From Serratia symbiotica (GTDB lineage: Bacteria > Pseudomonadota > Gammaproteobacteria > Enterobacterales > Enterobacteriaceae), in the NCBI GenBank assembly GCA_011754105.1, contig JAAKDF010000006.1, positions 1 through 64,000 on the forward strand: 64,000 bases of DNA. Direction: 5' to 3'. Within the stretch, counting starts at the first letter, position 1. Each line of letters begins with the position of its first letter. Shown in pieces: positions 9,721 to 21,358 of the stretch. Below the pieces are notes generated by a model that made no database searches, was not told where the DNA came from, and was given only the letters and a program-made list of their open reading frames with translations. The position numbers and the translations under genes were made by a program.

Positions 9721-10528
9721 AGTCATACTGAAAGGTACAGGGGGCTGGACAACCAATCTTGAGGTAGAAGGAGCGGCGCCGCGGGCCTTCTTGAATATCA
9801 ACCAAAACATGTCACCCAAGGCCTCACGCACGGCTATGAGATAGCTGGGAAGAAGGTACTAAATCGACAGGTAACCAAGTTAAGGAGACAGAATCCTACC
9901 ATTGATACTTATCAGCAGAAGATCAGCGCTTTTAACGCCGATTCGCGCAACGCCGCAGTTCCGCGACCTGGACAGGGTGAAGGGGGTTACACCTGTAAGG
10001 GTATCAATCCGGGTAACCCTACTAACTGGAGAAAGTAGTTATGGCAGGTCCCTAGGAAAAATACTAAAACAGGCCTGTAGACACCCACCTGCGGAGGAGC
10101 CGTGGACAAAATATCCATCACACACGGCCGATCCTTCGTCAACGCAGAATGACGGTGATCCGCTTGCTGCTGCCGAGCAGCGGTTTGGCCTGCTACCAGG
10201 ATTACTAAACGCGGTGATCAGCAATGAGAGCAGCAGAAATACTGTGGCGACCAGTAAAAGGGGCCATCGGGCTGACGCAGATTATGCCCGACACGGCACG
10301 TGGGAGGAGTTATTACTAGGACTCGCTAAAACGCGATCCATCACTTCAGATCGAGGCTGGCACACGCTACCTTAATCAGATGCTTGACGCGCATGGCAAC
10401 GTTCCTGACGCGCTGGCAGCTTACAACTCGGGGCCAAGCAACATGCGGAAGTTCCTGTTAGGAGAGAAAACGCAAATTCCTGCAGAAATAGTAGGTTACG
10501 TGACGGATCCGCGTTACTTGGTGTAGGG
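9721..10528 (+). pseudogene. Phage lytic transglycosylase remnant
   Basis: Across three frames the sequence yields QRFGLLPGLLNAVISNESS (catalytic Glu context of SLT domains), IGLTQIMPDTA, EAGTRYLNQMLDAHGNVPDALAAYNSGP and KTQIPAEIVGYV. This is the order of motifs in soluble lytic transglycosylase domains found in phage particles. At least three frameshifts and several stops rule out function. The upstream part (about 9760-10030) reads SPKASR and QQKISAFNADSRNAA in pieces and may be the same gene. Confidence 0.7.
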
Positions 10529-10850
10529 GGGGGATCTCTATGCATTATCTGTTTCAGGAGATTGGTGCTTTCTAGGATAAAAGCAAGGTCAATTGGCATC
10601 TTTTATAGCTTATTTTATAATCTATTAATAATTTACATTATTGAATTTAATTAAATATTTTCAATGTATTAGCGCTTTGCCTTACAAAGATTCCCCCTCA
10701 GGTTTGTGCTGTTCAGCTTACTGTGGCAGGGCACAAATGCCATGTGTAGCACAGTGTGATGATAGTGTCGCTAGGATGCTTTTGAGAGTCTCCTGATGTA
10801 TTTTCAACGATCCCTGAAAAAGTAGCAGCGCATTACACTATGCGCCCCCA
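10529..10850. other. Non-coding gap, phage remnant to nadD
   Basis: AT-rich (TTATTTTATAATCTATTAATAATTTAC region) with no ORF or repeat I recognise. In E. coli the genes downstream of nadD are cobC and rsfS. No trace of them is legible here, so the junction between the phage wreck and the nadD operon lies in this stretch. Confidence 0.5.
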
Positions 10851-11513
10851 CTAGCGATATAAACCCTGCAACTCAATATAGCGCTGCACCGAGCGTGGCA
10901 GAAGATCATCACAGTTTAGCCCCTGATGATGAAGCTGGCGGATCTGGGTAGCGGAAATTTCCAGCTCTGGTGTGTCAGCCAGGTAGATATAGCCATGCGG
11001 TTTCTGGCTGAGCAGCATGGCATCGGTAATGCAATGGAGTTCCAGCCACTGCTGTATCTCCGGCGTATCTAAACGATCATGATAGCCTGGGCGTGCCAGT
11101 ACCAGGTGGTGGCAAAGATCCAGCAGTGACTGCCAGCGATTCCATTTATGCAGCGTAAATAGCGAGTCCTGGCCAATGATAAACGCCAGCGGTATCATCA
11201 TGCCACGTTCTTCACGCACTGCCTTCAAGGTTTCTATAGTATAAGAAGGAGTGGTGCGGTGCAGTTCGCGATTGTCAACCGTAAAAAGTGGGTTACCGGT
11301 GATCGCCAACTCCACCATTTTTAGCCGTTGTTGCGCATTGGCTTGAGGCTGTGGGCGGTGCGGTGGCACGTGGTTTGGCAATAGGGTGACACGATCCAAA
11401 CCCACTTCTGCGGCTAGCGCTTCAACCGGACGCAGATGACCATAATGGATAGGATCAAAGGTGCCACCAAACCAGGCCTGCAGTCTGCTTGTGCTTGGCA
11501 GATTATTGACCAT
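10851..11513 (-). CDS. nadD: Nicotinate-mononucleotide adenylyltransferase
   Basis: Converts NaMN and ATP to deamido-NAD, an essential NAD step. 220 residues; the nucleotidyltransferase motif [11 protein letters not shown] lies near residue 16 and the second motif ISATQIR near 187, with the expected spacing. The start overlaps the end of holA by 11 bp, as in the enterobacterial lptE-holA-nadD operon. With pncB dead, this enzyme serves NaMN from the de novo pathway. No lesions seen. Confidence 0.96.
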   Translation of the reverse strand: MVNNLPSTSRLQAWFGGTFDPIHYGHLRPVEALAAEVGLDRVTLLPNHVPPHRPQPQANAQQRLKMVELAITGNPLFTVDNRELHRTTPSYTIETLKAVREERGMMIPLAFIIGQDSLFTLHKWNRWQSLLDLCHHLVLARPGYHDRLDTPEIQQWLELHCITDAMLLSQKPHGYIYLADTPELEISATQIRQLHHQGLNCDDLLPRSVQRYIELQGLYR

Positions 11514-12534
11514 AGGTAAAACTCGCAGGCAGGGTTTTGCCGCACAGCAGCATTGACAGGGTTTCTAACGCTTGCCAAACCGACTGACCATAGTCTTGCT
11601 TGAGGGTCAGTTCAATCTGCGCCAGCTGTTGCACCGCCTGCTGCAGTTGGCTGGCAGACAACCGTTGTACTGCCAGGGTCATAAGATTGCGGCGATTTTG
11701 CCAGACCTTGTGCTGATCGAACAGCATGCGCAGCGGCACTGAAGCCATACGGTGTTGTAGGGTCAGCAACAGTAGCAGTTCACGTTGTAAAATACGCAGT
11801 AGGATCGTTAGCTCGATATCCTCCTGCTGTAACTGCTGCAAAATATGCCAAGCGCGTTTGCTCTTGCCTGCCAGTAGGGCATCCAGCCAATTGAACGGCG
11901 TAAAGTGGGCAGCATCGTTAACTGCCTGCTCGACGCGCGGTAGGGTGAGTTTGCCGTTAGGGTGCAGTAGCGATAGCCTTTCCAGTGCCTGCGACAGCGC
12001 CAGCAAGTTGCCTTCGTAGCAGTAACACAGCAATTGATTGGCCGCGTTGTCTAATTCCAGCTTCATAAGTTTTGCGCGAGCGGCAACCCAGCGAGAGAGT
12101 TGCATTTGTTCCGGCGCTTGGCAACTGACGCAGACAGCCTTTGGGCTGAGTGCTTTAAACCAGGCGCTGTTTTCCTGTGCCTTGGTCAAACGTGGGCCAC
12201 GCAATATCAGCAATATATCGTTATGCAGCAGGGAAGAAAGTTTAATCAACTGATCTCCAATCTGCTCAGTCGGGCCGTTTTCCGGGAACATTAGCAGCAT
12301 TGTTTGGCGGCTAGCGAACAGGCTCATTTCCTGGCAAATGCTGAAGATGGTATCCCAGTCGGTATGGGCATCGAGAGAAATGCTGTGGTGCTCGCTGAAC
12401 TGCTGCTGCGCGGCCTGTCGGATCAAATCTTGGCTTTCCTGTAACATCAGCGGTTCATTGCCGCTCAATAAATAACACGCGCACAGCCCTTCTCGGAGCT
12501 GAGCGGCAAGTTGCTCAGGGTAAAGGCGAATCAT
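11503..12534 (-). CDS. holA: DNA polymerase III delta subunit
   Basis: HolA opens the beta clamp within the clamp-loader complex. 343 residues, the enterobacterial length, starting [13 protein letters not shown] and containing the [14 protein letters not shown] region that corresponds to the degenerate nucleotide-binding fold of delta. It overlaps lptE upstream by 4 bp (ATGA) and nadD downstream, so translation is coupled. No frameshift or truncation is visible. Confidence 0.95.
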   Translation of the reverse strand: MIRLYPEQLAAQLREGLCACYLLSGNEPLMLQESQDLIRQAAQQQFSEHHSISLDAHTDWDTIFSICQEMSLFASRQTMLLMFPENGPTEQIGDQLIKLSSLLHNDILLILRGPRLTKAQENSAWFKALSPKAVCVSCQAPEQMQLSRWVAARAKLMKLELDNAANQLLCYCYEGNLLALSQALERLSLLHPNGKLTLPRVEQAVNDAAHFTPFNWLDALLAGKSKRAWHILQQLQQEDIELTILLRILQRELLLLLTLQHRMASVPLRMLFDQHKVWQNRRNLMTLAVQRLSASQLQQAVQQLAQIELTLKQDYGQSVWQALETLSMLLCGKTLPASFTYGQ

Positions 12535-13091
12535 TCCGCAGCGTCAATAGTTGATTTTTTACCGATGGCAGTGGCTTGCCGATGGGTTTCTTCTGCCGCT
12601 GCATGTACCATCAGCAGTTTACGCACTAGTTGCTGTGCGGCCTGATGGTACATTTCCTGACGAATGATTTCCTGCTCGGCATCTTTTGCCAGCGCGGTCA
12701 GCGGGTTGTCAAAGAATGAACGGAACACGCTTACTGAAAAGGGGTAGAGGTCTTGACCAGGAATCAGTACATGTGCCTGCACCATCAGTACCATTTGATA
12801 CTCTGCGGTTTTACCATTCTGGAAGATTGACGCTGTGTCTTGGCTCTCGCGAGTGGTGACGATGCTCATGGATGGAACGTCCTTACGCTTTGAATCTTTG
12901 ATGATGGCAACGCCGTTCAGGTGTAATTGTTTATGCACTGCACGGGTCAATGGACCGTAAAGATCCGGGCTGCCCAATATCAGCATTTTCATTTCCTGAT
13001 GAACCTGCGTGGTGCCACGCAGGTGAAAACCGCAGCCAGCAGTGACCAGCATCGCTAACCCCAGCAACAGCGTCAAAATACGTTGTCGCAC
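12531..13091 (-). CDS. lptE: LPS-assembly lipoprotein LptE
   Basis: Outer-membrane lipoprotein that plugs the LptD barrel and takes part in LPS insertion. 186 residues. The N-terminus has a short basic start, a hydrophobic run and the lipobox VTAGC with the acylated Cys at 20, followed by [10 protein letters not shown] as in E. coli RlpB. It lies 14 bp after leuS and overlaps holA. The C-terminal part is hydrophilic and complete. Retention together with lnt and yejM shows LPS export is maintained. Confidence 0.95.
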   Translation of the reverse strand: MRQRILTLLLGLAMLVTAGCGFHLRGTTQVHQEMKMLILGSPDLYGPLTRAVHKQLHLNGVAIIKDSKRKDVPSMSIVTTRESQDTASIFQNGKTAEYQMVLMVQAHVLIPGQDLYPFSVSVFRSFFDNPLTALAKDAEQEIIRQEMYHQAAQQLVRKLLMVHAAAEETHRQATAIGKKSTIDAAE

Positions 13092-13105
13092 AATTCCTCC
13101 TTGTA

Positions 13106-15688
13106 TTAACCCACTACCAGGTTAAGCAGTTTGCCCGGAACATAGATTACTTTACGAAGGGTAACCCCGTTCAGATATTTAGCCACCAGATATTCCTCGG
13201 AAGCGCGCGCTCGCACCTGTTCTTCGGTTGCATCGGCTGATACGGTGATTTTTGCACGCACCTTGCCGTTAACTTGCACTACCACCAGTTTGAAATCTTC
13301 GACCATGGCTTGTTCATCGGCAACGGGCCAAGGCGCGGTATCAATATCGCCTTCGCCGCCCAGTGCCTGCCACAGCGAAAAACCTATATGCGGGGTGAAA
13401 GGGTAAAGCATACGAACCACGGCCAGCAGTGCTTCTTGCAGTAGGGCGCGATCCTGTTCGCTTTCCTGCGGGGCACGCACCAGCTTGTTCATCAGCTCCA
13501 TCACGGCGGCGATCGCGGTGTTGAAAGTTTGTCGGTGGCCGATATCGTCACTCACCTTAGCAATGGTTTTGTGCAGATCGCGGCGCAGCGTTTTCTGATC
13601 TTCATTCAATATGGTGACGTCCAGCGGCTGTACCGCACCTTTCTCAAGGTGATAGTAGGTCAGTTTCCAGATGCGTTTCAGGAAACGGCTAGCCCCTTCT
13701 AAACCGGACTCTTGCCATTCCAGCGTCATTTTAGCTGGTGAGGCGAACATCATGAAGAGACGCAAGGTGTCCGCGCCGTATTTCTCTACCATCTCTTGCG
13801 GGTCTATGCCGTTATTCTTCGACTTCGACATTTTGCTCATGCCAGCATAGACCAGTTCGCGCCCTTGTGGATCAGTAGCTTTGACAATACGGCCCTTGAC
13901 GTCACGCTCAACGGTGGCGTCAGTTGGGGAAATCCAGATGCGCTCGCCGCTACTGCCGGTGTAGTAGAAAGCATCGGCCAGCACCATACCTTGACACAGC
14001 AGGCGTTTGGCCGGTTCATCGGAGTCTACCAGGCCAGCATCGCGCATCAGCTTATGGAAGAAGCGGAAATACATCAGGTGCATAATGGCGTGTTCGATAC
14101 CACCGATATATTGATCGACCGGCAGCCAATAGTTGGCAGCAGTGGGATCTAGCATGCCGTGATGGTACTGCGGGCAGGTGTAACGCGCGTAGTACCATGA
14201 CGACTCCATAAAGGTATCAAAGGTGTCGGTTTCGCGCAGTGCTATCTGGCTGTTAACTCGGGTTTTTGCCCACTTAAGATCGGCTTTGATCGGGCTAATA
14301 ATGCCATCCATCACTACATCTTCCGGCAGTATTACTGGCAGTTGGTCTTTTGGCGTCGGCATCACAGTGCCATCTTCCAGCGTCACCATCGGGATTGGCG
14401 CACCCCAGTAGCGTTGACGGGATACACCCCAATCTCGCAGACGGTAGTTGACTTTGTGCTGAGCCACGCCGTAGGCGACCAGTTTGTCGGCAATGGCATT
14501 GAAGCCAGCTTGGCTATCCAGGCCGTCGAACTCGCCGGAGTTGAACAGTGTACCTTTCTCGGTCATTGCTGCGGTGTGCACGTCCGGCAGGCTACCATCC
14601 TGGTTCAGGATAACCGGTATGATTGGCAGATGATACTTAGTGGCGAACTCCCAATCGCGTTGATCGTGAGCTGGAACCGCCATCATCGCACTGGTGCCGT
14701 ATTCCATCAACACAAAGTTAGCCACCCAGATCGGTAGCTTTTCGCCGCTGAATGGGTGGCTAACGAAGAGGCCGGTCGACATGCCTTTCTTTTCCATTGT
14801 TGCCATTTCGGCTTCGGCGACTTTGATGTCAAGGCACTGTTGGATAAATTTAGCCAGTTCCGGGTTGTTGCGTGCGACCTGTTGCGCAAGTGGGTGGCCT
14901 GCGGCCACGGACACATAGGTGGCCCCCATCAAGGTATCGGGGCGGGTGGTGTAAACCGTTAACTTTTGATCGCTATCGGCAACCTTAAAGGTGATGTCCA
15001 CGCCTGCTGAGCGGCCAATCCAGTTGCGCTGCATATTTTTGACCTGCTCCGGCCAGCTTTCCAGGGTGTCCAGATCGTTCAGCAGTTGATCAGCATAATC
15101 AGTGATCTTGATAAACCACTGCGGGATCTCCTTGCGCTCGATCTTGGTATCGCATCGCCAGCAGCCGCCGTCGATAACCTGTTCATTGGCCAGTACGGTT
15201 AGATCGTGTGGGCACCAGTTCACCGCCGAGGTTTTCTTGTAGACCAAACCTTTTTCGTACAGCTTGGTAAAGAACCACTGTTCCCAACGATAGTAGTCAG
15301 GTTGGCAGGTAGCGATCTCGCGATCCCAGTCATAGCCAAAGCCCAGCAGTTTCAGTTGGTTCTTCATGTATTCGATATTGTTGTAGGTCCACGTAGCTGG
15401 CGCGGTGTGGTTCTTCACCGCAGCGCCTTCTGCCGGAAGGCCGAAGGCATCCCAACCGATGGGTTGCAGCACGTTTTTAAGTAGCATGCGCTGATAGCGC
15501 GCGATGACATCGCCGATAGTATAGTTACGAACATGACCCATGTGCAGCTGACCAGAGGGGTATGGCAGCATAGATAGGCAGTAGTATTTTTCCTTGCTGG
15601 CGTCTTCGGTAACCTTAAAAGTTTGCTTCTCTTGCCAGTAAAGTTGTACGCTCGATTCTATGTCTTCTGGACGGTATAGCTCTTGCAT
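13106..15688 (-). CDS. leuS: Leucyl-tRNA synthetase
   Basis: Class I synthetase charging tRNA-Leu. The start is set at ATG 15688 ([19 protein letters not shown]), giving 860 residues as in E. coli; the track's longer frame adds 38 non-homologous residues. The HIGH-type motif is [15 protein letters not shown] (about 42-56), the CP1 editing region includes TTRPDTLMG, and the KMSKS motif is [10 protein letters not shown] (about 617). An AGGATC sequence precedes the start. It heads the leuS-lptE-holA-nadD operon. Confidence 0.97.
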   Translation of the reverse strand: MQELYRPEDIESSVQLYWQEKQTFKVTEDASKEKYYCLSMLPYPSGQLHMGHVRNYTIGDVIARYQRMLLKNVLQPIGWDAFGLPAEGAAVKNHTAPATWTYNNIEYMKNQLKLLGFGYDWDREIATCQPDYYRWEQWFFTKLYEKGLVYKKTSAVNWCPHDLTVLANEQVIDGGCWRCDTKIERKEIPQWFIKITDYADQLLNDLDTLESWPEQVKNMQRNWIGRSAGVDITFKVADSDQKLTVYTTRPDTLMGATYVSVAAGHPLAQQVARNNPELAKFIQQCLDIKVAEAEMATMEKKGMSTGLFVSHPFSGEKLPIWVANFVLMEYGTSAMMAVPAHDQRDWEFATKYHLPIIPVILNQDGSLPDVHTAAMTEKGTLFNSGEFDGLDSQAGFNAIADKLVAYGVAQHKVNYRLRDWGVSRQRYWGAPIPMVTLEDGTVMPTPKDQLPVILPEDVVMDGIISPIKADLKWAKTRVNSQIALRETDTFDTFMESSWYYARYTCPQYHHGMLDPTAANYWLPVDQYIGGIEHAIMHLMYFRFFHKLMRDAGLVDSDEPAKRLLCQGMVLADAFYYTGSSGERIWISPTDATVERDVKGRIVKATDPQGRELVYAGMSKMSKSKNNGIDPQEMVEKYGADTLRLFMMFASPAKMTLEWQESGLEGASRFLKRIWKLTYYHLEKGAVQPLDVTILNEDQKTLRRDLHKTIAKVSDDIGHRQTFNTAIAAVMELMNKLVRAPQESEQDRALLQEALLAVVRMLYPFTPHIGFSLWQALGGEGDIDTAPWPVADEQAMVEDFKLVVVQVNGKVRAKITVSADATEEQVRARASEEYLVAKYLNGVTLRKVIYVPGKLLNLVVG

Positions 15689-15929
15689 GGCGGCTGATGA
15701 TCCTGTAAGTAAAACCGTTATCCTAATCAGAAATAACGCAATGGCGATGTAATATGCGTAGATGCGCATAGCATAGCTGATAAAACCTCCCTGCAACAAC
15801 ACCGAGCGCCAAACTCAACGCATTAAAAACTTGGCAGGATATAGCACGCAAAGTACAGATCCTGCGTATTGCACATTAGCCAAAATGAACACTGCGTTAA
15901 TGCTACTTGCAGGCTAAGAACCTACCATA

Positions 15930-15960
15930 TTGGGCTATTTTATTTGCCATTTTAGCCTTG
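15930..15960. repeat. Dispersed intergenic repeat, core block
   Basis: GGGCTATTTTATTTGCCATTTTAGCC recurs almost unchanged at 63.8 kb and in variant form at 360, 38.47, 59.72 and 59.83 kb. Here it lies between leuS and the lnt stop and is the only notable content of that 163-bp leader/trailer region. Confidence 0.7.
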
Positions 15961-15965
15961 GGAGA

Positions 15966-17495
15966 TTATTTGCGGCGTTGTCCGAGCATCAGCGCCCAGC
16001 CACCTAGCAGCAAGGTGATGGTCCACAATGGCGTGTCACCAAAGCGAGCGTAAGGTGTAACTCCGGTGGTTGGGGTGACGTTCACTTCTAACACACGGCG
16101 GGTGAACTGCGGGATTTCGGCGATCACCTCACCGTTAGCATCTACTGCTGCGGTTATACCGTTGTTAGTGCTACGCAGTAGCGGGCGACCCAGCTCCAGC
16201 GCCCGCATACGGGCCATCTGCAAGTGCTGCCATGGGCCGATAGAGTGACCGAACCAGGCGTCATTGGAAAGGGTCAGCAGGAAGTGGGTGTCTGGTCGGA
16301 AATTGTCGTGCAACTGCTGGCCCAACACGATCTCATAGCAAATGGCAGTCGTCAGGTGGTAACCCCTGACGCGCAGTTGTGGCTGGATGTTATCACCTTG
16401 GCTGAAGGAAGACATAGGCAGGTTGAAGAACGGTGCCAGTGGGCGCAGCAGGTTTTCCAACGGTACAAACTCGCCGAACGGTACCAAATGGTGCTTATTA
16501 TAGCGTTCTTTGGCCGGATAGCTGTAGGGTGCAGGTTCGCCTAAAACGATAGCGCTGTTATAGATCCTCTGGCCTTGTGGCGTGGTACGCACATCGACAA
16601 TGCCGGTGATCAGGCTACTGTTTTCCGCACGCATCCACTTATCCATCATGGTCAGGAAGCTATTCTGGCTGGCTTCATAATCTGGAATGGCGGACTCCGG
16701 CCAGATTATGATCGTGGCTTTGCCCATATAAGGACGGGTTTCATTCAGGTAAGTTTGCAGCGTATTCACCAGCGTTTTCGGAGACCACTTCAACGATTGT
16801 GGGATACTGCCCTGCACGATGGCGATGTTTACCGCCTGTTCTGGCAATTGGTTAAACCACTGCCATTGGCGCAGCGGCCAGGGCAACAGTAGCATTGCAG
16901 CGGCAATCAATGAAGGCGCCATACGGCGCTGTTTAACGGCGTACACTAACAGCCCTGCGATGGTCATTAGAATAAAGGTGATGGCATCAATCCCTAGCAG
17001 CGGTGCAACGCCCTTCAGCGGGCCGCTAATCTGGCTGTAGCCAAATTGCAGCCAGGGGAAACCAGTCAGTACCCAGCCGCGTAGGAATTCGGTCACCTGC
17101 CACAGCACGGGCGCTGCAATCGCCAGACGCCACCAACTGGTATCTGGCCAGAGGCGGGCCAATAGCCCGGCGAATAGACCGGTATACAGTGATAGGTAGG
17201 AGGCGAGCAACCCTACCAGGAAAATGTTTATGAACAACGGCATGCCACCGAAGTTAGCAATGCTGACATACACCCAGTTAACCCCGCTGCCAAACAGCCC
17301 CAATCCCCAGCAGAAACCGAGCAGGGCAGATTGTTTAATAGTGCAATTCAAGGTGATGGCCTGCAGGACGAAGAGCGAGATGATGGCCGCTGGCCAGATA
17401 TCGTAAGGAGAGAAGGCCAGCGTTCCGCAGGCACCGGATAATAGCGCCAGCAGGGTGCGAACCCGCTGGCGCTCAAAGTAGGAAGCTTTAGCCAT
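15966..17495 (-). CDS. lnt: Apolipoprotein N-acyltransferase
   Basis: Adds the third acyl chain to the N-terminal Cys of lipoproteins in the inner membrane. 509 residues: about six to seven hydrophobic segments in the first 215 residues, then a periplasmic nitrilase-like domain with the Glu-Lys-Cys triad in [24 protein letters not shown] and AICYEIV, and a final TM helix. The stop is followed by the repeat core. Seven bases separate it from corC. All catalytic residues are present, so it should be active on LptE and others. Confidence 0.96.
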   Translation of the reverse strand: MAKASYFERQRVRTLLALLSGACGTLAFSPYDIWPAAIISLFVLQAITLNCTIKQSALLGFCWGLGLFGSGVNWVYVSIANFGGMPLFINIFLVGLLASYLSLYTGLFAGLLARLWPDTSWWRLAIAAPVLWQVTEFLRGWVLTGFPWLQFGYSQISGPLKGVAPLLGIDAITFILMTIAGLLVYAVKQRRMAPSLIAAAMLLLPWPLRQWQWFNQLPEQAVNIAIVQGSIPQSLKWSPKTLVNTLQTYLNETRPYMGKATIIIWPESAIPDYEASQNSFLTMMDKWMRAENSSLITGIVDVRTTPQGQRIYNSAIVLGEPAPYSYPAKERYNKHHLVPFGEFVPLENLLRPLAPFFNLPMSSFSQGDNIQPQLRVRGYHLTTAICYEIVLGQQLHDNFRPDTHFLLTLSNDAWFGHSIGPWQHLQMARMRALELGRPLLRSTNNGITAAVDANGEVIAEIPQFTRRVLEVNVTPTTGVTPYARFGDTPLWTITLLLGGWALMLGQRRK

Positions 17496-17502
17496 GTGGG
17501 AT

Positions 17503-18381
17503 TTATTCTTCCAATTTCGGTGGTGGAGAATCGTCTGGGATTTTCACATGCACTTGGATAATACGACGGCTGTCGGCTATCGTAACTTTAAACAGGTAAC
17601 CTTCAATTTCAATGGTCTCTCCTCGTGCAGGCAGGTGGCCGAATGCCTGCATCACCAAACCGCCGATGGTATCGACTTCATAGTCGCTGAAGTAGGTGTT
17701 GAAAGCTTCATTGAAGTCTTCGATCGGTGCTAGCGCACGTACGGTGTATATATGGCGGCTCAGTTGGCGGATATCCAGATCTTCTTCATCGTCGTATTCA
17801 TCTTCAATTTCGCCGACGATCAGCTCCAGAATATCTTCTATAGTCACCAAGCCGGACACACCACCGAACTCGTCAATGACAATTGCCATATGATAACGCT
17901 GAGAGCGGAATTCTTTCAGCATCCGATCAACCCTCTTGCCTTCAGGCACCACCACTACAGGCCGTAACACCGTATTGATGCTGAATGGCTCGGAATCGTT
18001 GCGCATGAATAGCAGCAGATCTTTGGCTATCAGGATGCCTTCAATATGATCTTTGTCTTCGCTGATTACTGGGAAGCGCGAGTGGGCAGATTCAACAATT
18101 ATGTCCAGGCAGTCTTCAAGCTGTTGGTTGCGTTTGAGCGTGACCATCTGGGAGCGCGGGATCATGATATCGCGCACGCGCTGCTCCGCTATATCCATCA
18201 CACCTTCTAGCATGTCACGGGTGTCAGGATCAATCAGGTCGTTTTGCTCGGAATCACGGATCAGTTCTACCAGATCGCCGCGGTTTTTTGGTTCACCGTG
18301 TAACAAATGGTTAAGGATAAGCGTAAAGAACCCCTTCTTGGAGCTGGGGCTATCATTGCTTGAGGAATGGTCGTCGCTCAT
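17503..18381 (-). CDS. corC: CorC/YbeX CBS-domain protein
   Basis: 292-residue cytoplasmic protein linked to magnesium/cobalt homeostasis and, through ybeY, to ribosome work. Two CBS repeats (about 66-190; [14 protein letters not shown], then [17 protein letters not shown]) precede a CorC/HlyC transporter-associated domain (about 205-285; [21 protein letters not shown]). It lies between ybeY and lnt in the standard ybeZ-ybeY-ybeX-lnt order. Confidence 0.93.
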   Translation of the reverse strand: MSDDHSSSNDSPSSKKGFFTLILNHLLHGEPKNRGDLVELIRDSEQNDLIDPDTRDMLEGVMDIAEQRVRDIMIPRSQMVTLKRNQQLEDCLDIIVESAHSRFPVISEDKDHIEGILIAKDLLLFMRNDSEPFSINTVLRPVVVVPEGKRVDRMLKEFRSQRYHMAIVIDEFGGVSGLVTIEDILELIVGEIEDEYDDEEDLDIRQLSRHIYTVRALAPIEDFNEAFNTYFSDYEVDTIGGLVMQAFGHLPARGETIEIEGYLFKVTIADSRRIIQVHVKIPDDSPPPKLEE

Positions 18382-18479
18382 GGTGTTCTAGTTAATATCA
18401 CTCATGTTAGAGTTAAGGGGCGTCAGCGACGGCCTTGCTAGGGGCTGTGGGCGAAACGGCTGACATCTGCCTGGGTATT

Positions 18480-18938
18480 TTACGCCAAGTACGGATCAGG
18501 ATAGTCCAGATCGTGCATAATTTCGGTTTCCAAAGACTGCATTTCTTCGGCTGCATCCTCTTCGATATGGTCATACCCTAACAGATGAAGACCACCGTGG
18601 ACAACCATGTGCGCCCAGTGTGCCTCCGACGTTTTACCTTGCTCGGCGGCTTCCTGTTCAACCACATGCTGGCAGATGATCAGATCGCCAAGCAGTGGTA
18701 GCACAATTCCCGGAGGGGCTTCGAACGGGAATGATAGCACGTTGGTCGGTTTGTCCTTACCGCGATAGGTCAAATTTAGCTCGTTACTTTCGGCCTCATC
18801 AACCAGGCGTACTGTCACTTCGGACTCTTCTTGGAAATGTAGCAGCACGGCCTCTAGCCAGCGCTGGAAAGAGGTTTCATTGGGAATATTGTTGCTGTTT
18901 TCACAAGCAATTTGCAAATCCAAAATCACCTGACTCAT
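18480..18938 (-). CDS. ybeY: Endoribonuclease YbeY
   Basis: Zinc endoribonuclease for 16S rRNA 3' processing and 70S quality control. 152 residues, close to the E. coli 155. The metal site [11 protein letters not shown] (H-x3-H-x5-H) lies near residue 114, with the ADVVLSFPF-type segment [11 protein letters not shown] before it. It overlaps the end of the ruined ybeZ, its usual partner, so YbeY persists without YbeZ. Confidence 0.95.
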   Translation of the reverse strand: MSQVILDLQIACENSNNIPNETSFQRWLEAVLLHFQEESEVTVRLVDEAESNELNLTYRGKDKPTNVLSFPFEAPPGIVLPLLGDLIICQHVVEQEAAEQGKTSEAHWAHMVVHGGLHLLGYDHIEEDAAEEMQSLETEIMHDLDYPDPYLA

Positions 18939-19650
18939 GGCGTATCCTGCTGTAAATCGACATTCACTGTGCGCTGACGTTGCTCAGCGATCACGTCTTG
19001 GCGTTTCTTATCGGCGGCTTCCCAGTCATCGTAAGCGATGACAACGCGAGCCACCACCGGGTGACGTACTACGTCTTAGCTGTAGAAAAAATTAACGCTT
19101 AGCTCTTCCACGTCTGATAGTACCTCCGCCGCATGGCGCTGGCCGGATTTTTGGTTGCGCGGCAGGTCGATCTGGGTGACTTCAACGGTGATCACGTCCT
19201 TTTAGTTTAAGCCAATGCGCGTCAGGAACATCTTTATCTGTTCGATGGGGGTGCTCTGGCTTTCATCCAGAATGATAAAGGCATCGTTCAGCTTACGGCC
19301 GCGCATATAGGCCAGCGGCGCTACTTCAATCACATTGCGTTCGATCGGTTTCTCCACGCGCTCAAAGCCGAACATTTCGAACAGCGCGTCGTATAGGGGA
19401 CGCAGATAAGGATGGACCTTTTGGCTTAGATCTCCCCCTGCAGGAAGCCCAACTTCTCGCCAGCCTCAACTGCTGGGAGCGTCAGAAAGATGCGACGGAT
19501 TTCCTGACTCTCCAGTGCGTCTAATGCTGCTACGAACGCCAGGTAAGTTTTTCCGGTACCGGCTCTGGGCCGATGCCGAGATTATCTGAGAGTTCTAACA
19601 AAATTTCTTGTGTTGCGATGGTCTGAACTATTCCTCAAGGCTCATATCAA
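18935..19650 (-). pseudogene. ybeZ: ybeZ remnant (PhoH-like ATPase)
   Basis: The minus strand shows [12 protein letters not shown] at the start, then after a large internal deletion and a frameshift a broken Walker A region, [40 protein letters not shown], and DVVRHPVVARVVIAYDDWEAADKKRQ at the end. Two stops lie where homologues have sense codons (LSVNFFYS-stop-DVVRHP; LN-stop-KDVITV). About 110 N-terminal residues are gone. It directly precedes ybeY as usual. Confidence 0.9.
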
Positions 19651-19712
19651 GCCTGGTTGATGAAACATCATACGTTGATGACGCGGATTTTTAGGACATC
19701 TAGAATTATCTC

Positions 19713-19818
19713 TACCTTAAATAATTCGAGTTGCAGGAAAGCGGCAATGCAGCGACAAATCGGTCTGGAACCGACTTTGAACCGCACGGTTAACTTAAAG
19801 TATGACCGGTATATCTGT
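19713..19818. repeat. Palindromic enterobacterial intergenic repeat
   Basis: Starts ACCTTAAATAATTCGAGTTGCAGGAAAGC and ends TTAAAGTATGACCGGTATA, the same two ends as the element at 4650-4858 but with a shorter middle containing CAAATCGGTCTGGAACCGA. It fills the gap between the ybeZ and yjdM remnants. Confidence 0.7.
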
Positions 19819-19902
19819 TTAGCAACGGCGTAATTCAAGGTCGAAGAAAAAAAAGTGCGGCCTGCTGCTGGTCGCGTGATCACCTATCAATGAGGGTAAG
19901 GA

Positions 19903-20238
19903 TCAACTCTTCTTTACAAATTCATATTTTAGCTTTATGTAGCCGAAACCCTCGATTTTGCAGTCAATGTTGTGATCGCTTGCCATCAAGCGGATGTTTT
20001 TCACCTTGGTGCCGATCTTCAACATTGAAGCGCTGCCATTGACCTTTAGATCCTTGAACACGGTCACCACATCGCCATCCGACAGCAAGTTGCCGTTGGC
20101 GTCTTTGACAATCAGCTGATCTTCGTATTCTTTTTGCACACTGTCATTCCATTCTTGGGCGCACTAAGGATAGATTAACATGTCATAATCCTGATAGGTG
20201 TATTCGGAGTGGCACTGCTGGCAGTGTGGAAATTGTAT
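19903..20238 (-). pseudogene. yjdM: yjdM (phnA-like) remnant with nonsense codon and lost start
   Basis: The last 78 codons ([32 protein letters not shown], ending YEFVKKS) match the E. coli YjdM/PhnA C-terminal domain. Upstream in the same frame is the zinc-ribbon start QFPHCQQCHSEYTY, but GAG of the second CPEC-like motif has become TAG (IYP-stop-CAQEW) and the expected start codon reads ATA. A shortened protein from an internal start would lack the zinc ribbon. Not usually next to ybeZ or miaB, so local order has been rearranged. Confidence 0.85.
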
Positions 20239-20356
20239 ATTATATCGCCTCTTATATAAAAAGAAAAAACATATACCTGATGTGAGCGCCCGGCAGAAAA
20301 ATTATCAATAAGGATAATTGCTGGAGCGGTGATACCTGTTCACACGTGCCATCACT

Positions 20357-20620
20357 TCAAGGCTGGTAAATACTAATACCCAACGCGTTCTCTTTGCGGG
20401 GAAGGGTGATCACCGAATGCGGGGATTCATAAACGCGCAGATCTATCTGCTGTTCGGTGCGCACTACGGTGCAACGTAGTGAGTGTGCCCACACCTCGGT
20501 AATTTCCACATCGATGAACTGACCGATCATCTCCGGCAATCCTTTGAAGTTCACCATGCGGTTGCACTCGGTGCTGCCAGCTAGTTCCATAACGTTCTTA
20601 CAATAAATCGTTTTTTGTTG
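20357..20620 (-). pseudogene. miaB: miaB 3' fragment (tRNA methylthiotransferase)
   Basis: Only the C-terminal TRAM-domain end remains: [29 protein letters not shown] and [13 protein letters not shown], matching the MiaB C-terminus and stop. The radical-SAM core and N-terminal cluster domain (about 380 residues) are missing; upstream codons in the track ORF ([13 protein letters not shown]) are not MiaB-like. Without MiaB, ms2i6A37 would not be formed on tRNAs reading UNN codons, unless another copy exists outside the window. Confidence 0.88.
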
Positions 20621-20855
20621 AAATTTTACACATTCAGAGAGAGGTATAATTGCCTCAATTGTAGTCACTGTGACGTGCATCTTGGGCACGTATTCTCCGG
20701 TGGCCCATAGCCACCAGGCGAGCGCTTCTGCGTAAAATCAGCTTCACTAAGTTTTTACCGATAATGAAAACTGTAATAAAACTGACGGTTGAGTGGGAAT
20801 TTCACTAATAAAATAGATTCAGCTAATTATTCTTCCGTAAGTAACAGATGTTTTG

Positions 20856-21123
20856 ATGGACGTGCAAGATTTGATTGCGGCGATGAGGCCTGAAATCTAC
20901 CAGCGTTTGCTACGGGCTGTTCAACTGGGTAAGTGGCCAGACGGCGTAGCACTGACGCAAGAGCAGAAAGCAAATAGTCTACAGGATGTAATGCTGTAGC
21001 AGTCGAAAAAAATGTCGATCCTCAACATATTAGCATCGACACTAATTGCTAGATGGTAATGAAGAGCAAGGAGCAGGTTAATCAGCAGTTCGTTGTTGAG
21101 CTAAGGCGTATTGTCAGCGATTT
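20856..21123 (+). pseudogene. yeaC: yeaC remnant (DUF1315)
   Basis: MDVQDLIAAMRPEIYQRLLR and LGKWPDGVALTQEQKANSLQDVML match E. coli YeaC. Trp of MLW is now TAG (20997), an A-run that should have eight bases has seven (21006), and the downstream frame QHISIDTNC-stop-MVMKSKEQV has a second TAG in place of Gln. Function of the family is unknown. It faces the minus-strand genes around it. Confidence 0.88.
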
Positions 21124-21358
21124 TCTGTCAACTGCGTCTACTCTGAAGACATTGTGCTGACTGGTAATGATGGCTTTAACCGGTCAGCAAGAAGAATGCA
21201 GGCGTAAGCTGGTGGGGATCACTCGCGATAAATTGTGACATGGGAACCAATCCCCACAACCTGTCATGTCTGGTCGGTGTTCACCGGTTGTAAATAGATA
21301 CCGCAGTCAACCATCGACGATCGCCAAGGGTTGATGCCCCACAATTCATATCCGTATG

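Noticed and set aside
10039-10375. ORFs in the phage region (9902-10375 plus, 10039-10224 minus)
   Set aside because: The translated frames are out-of-register or antisense readings of a degraded phage transglycosylase.
15689-15802. Upstream extension of leuS in the ORF track
   Set aside because: The 38 extra residues have no counterpart in LeuRS, and the standard MQELY start has a ribosome site.
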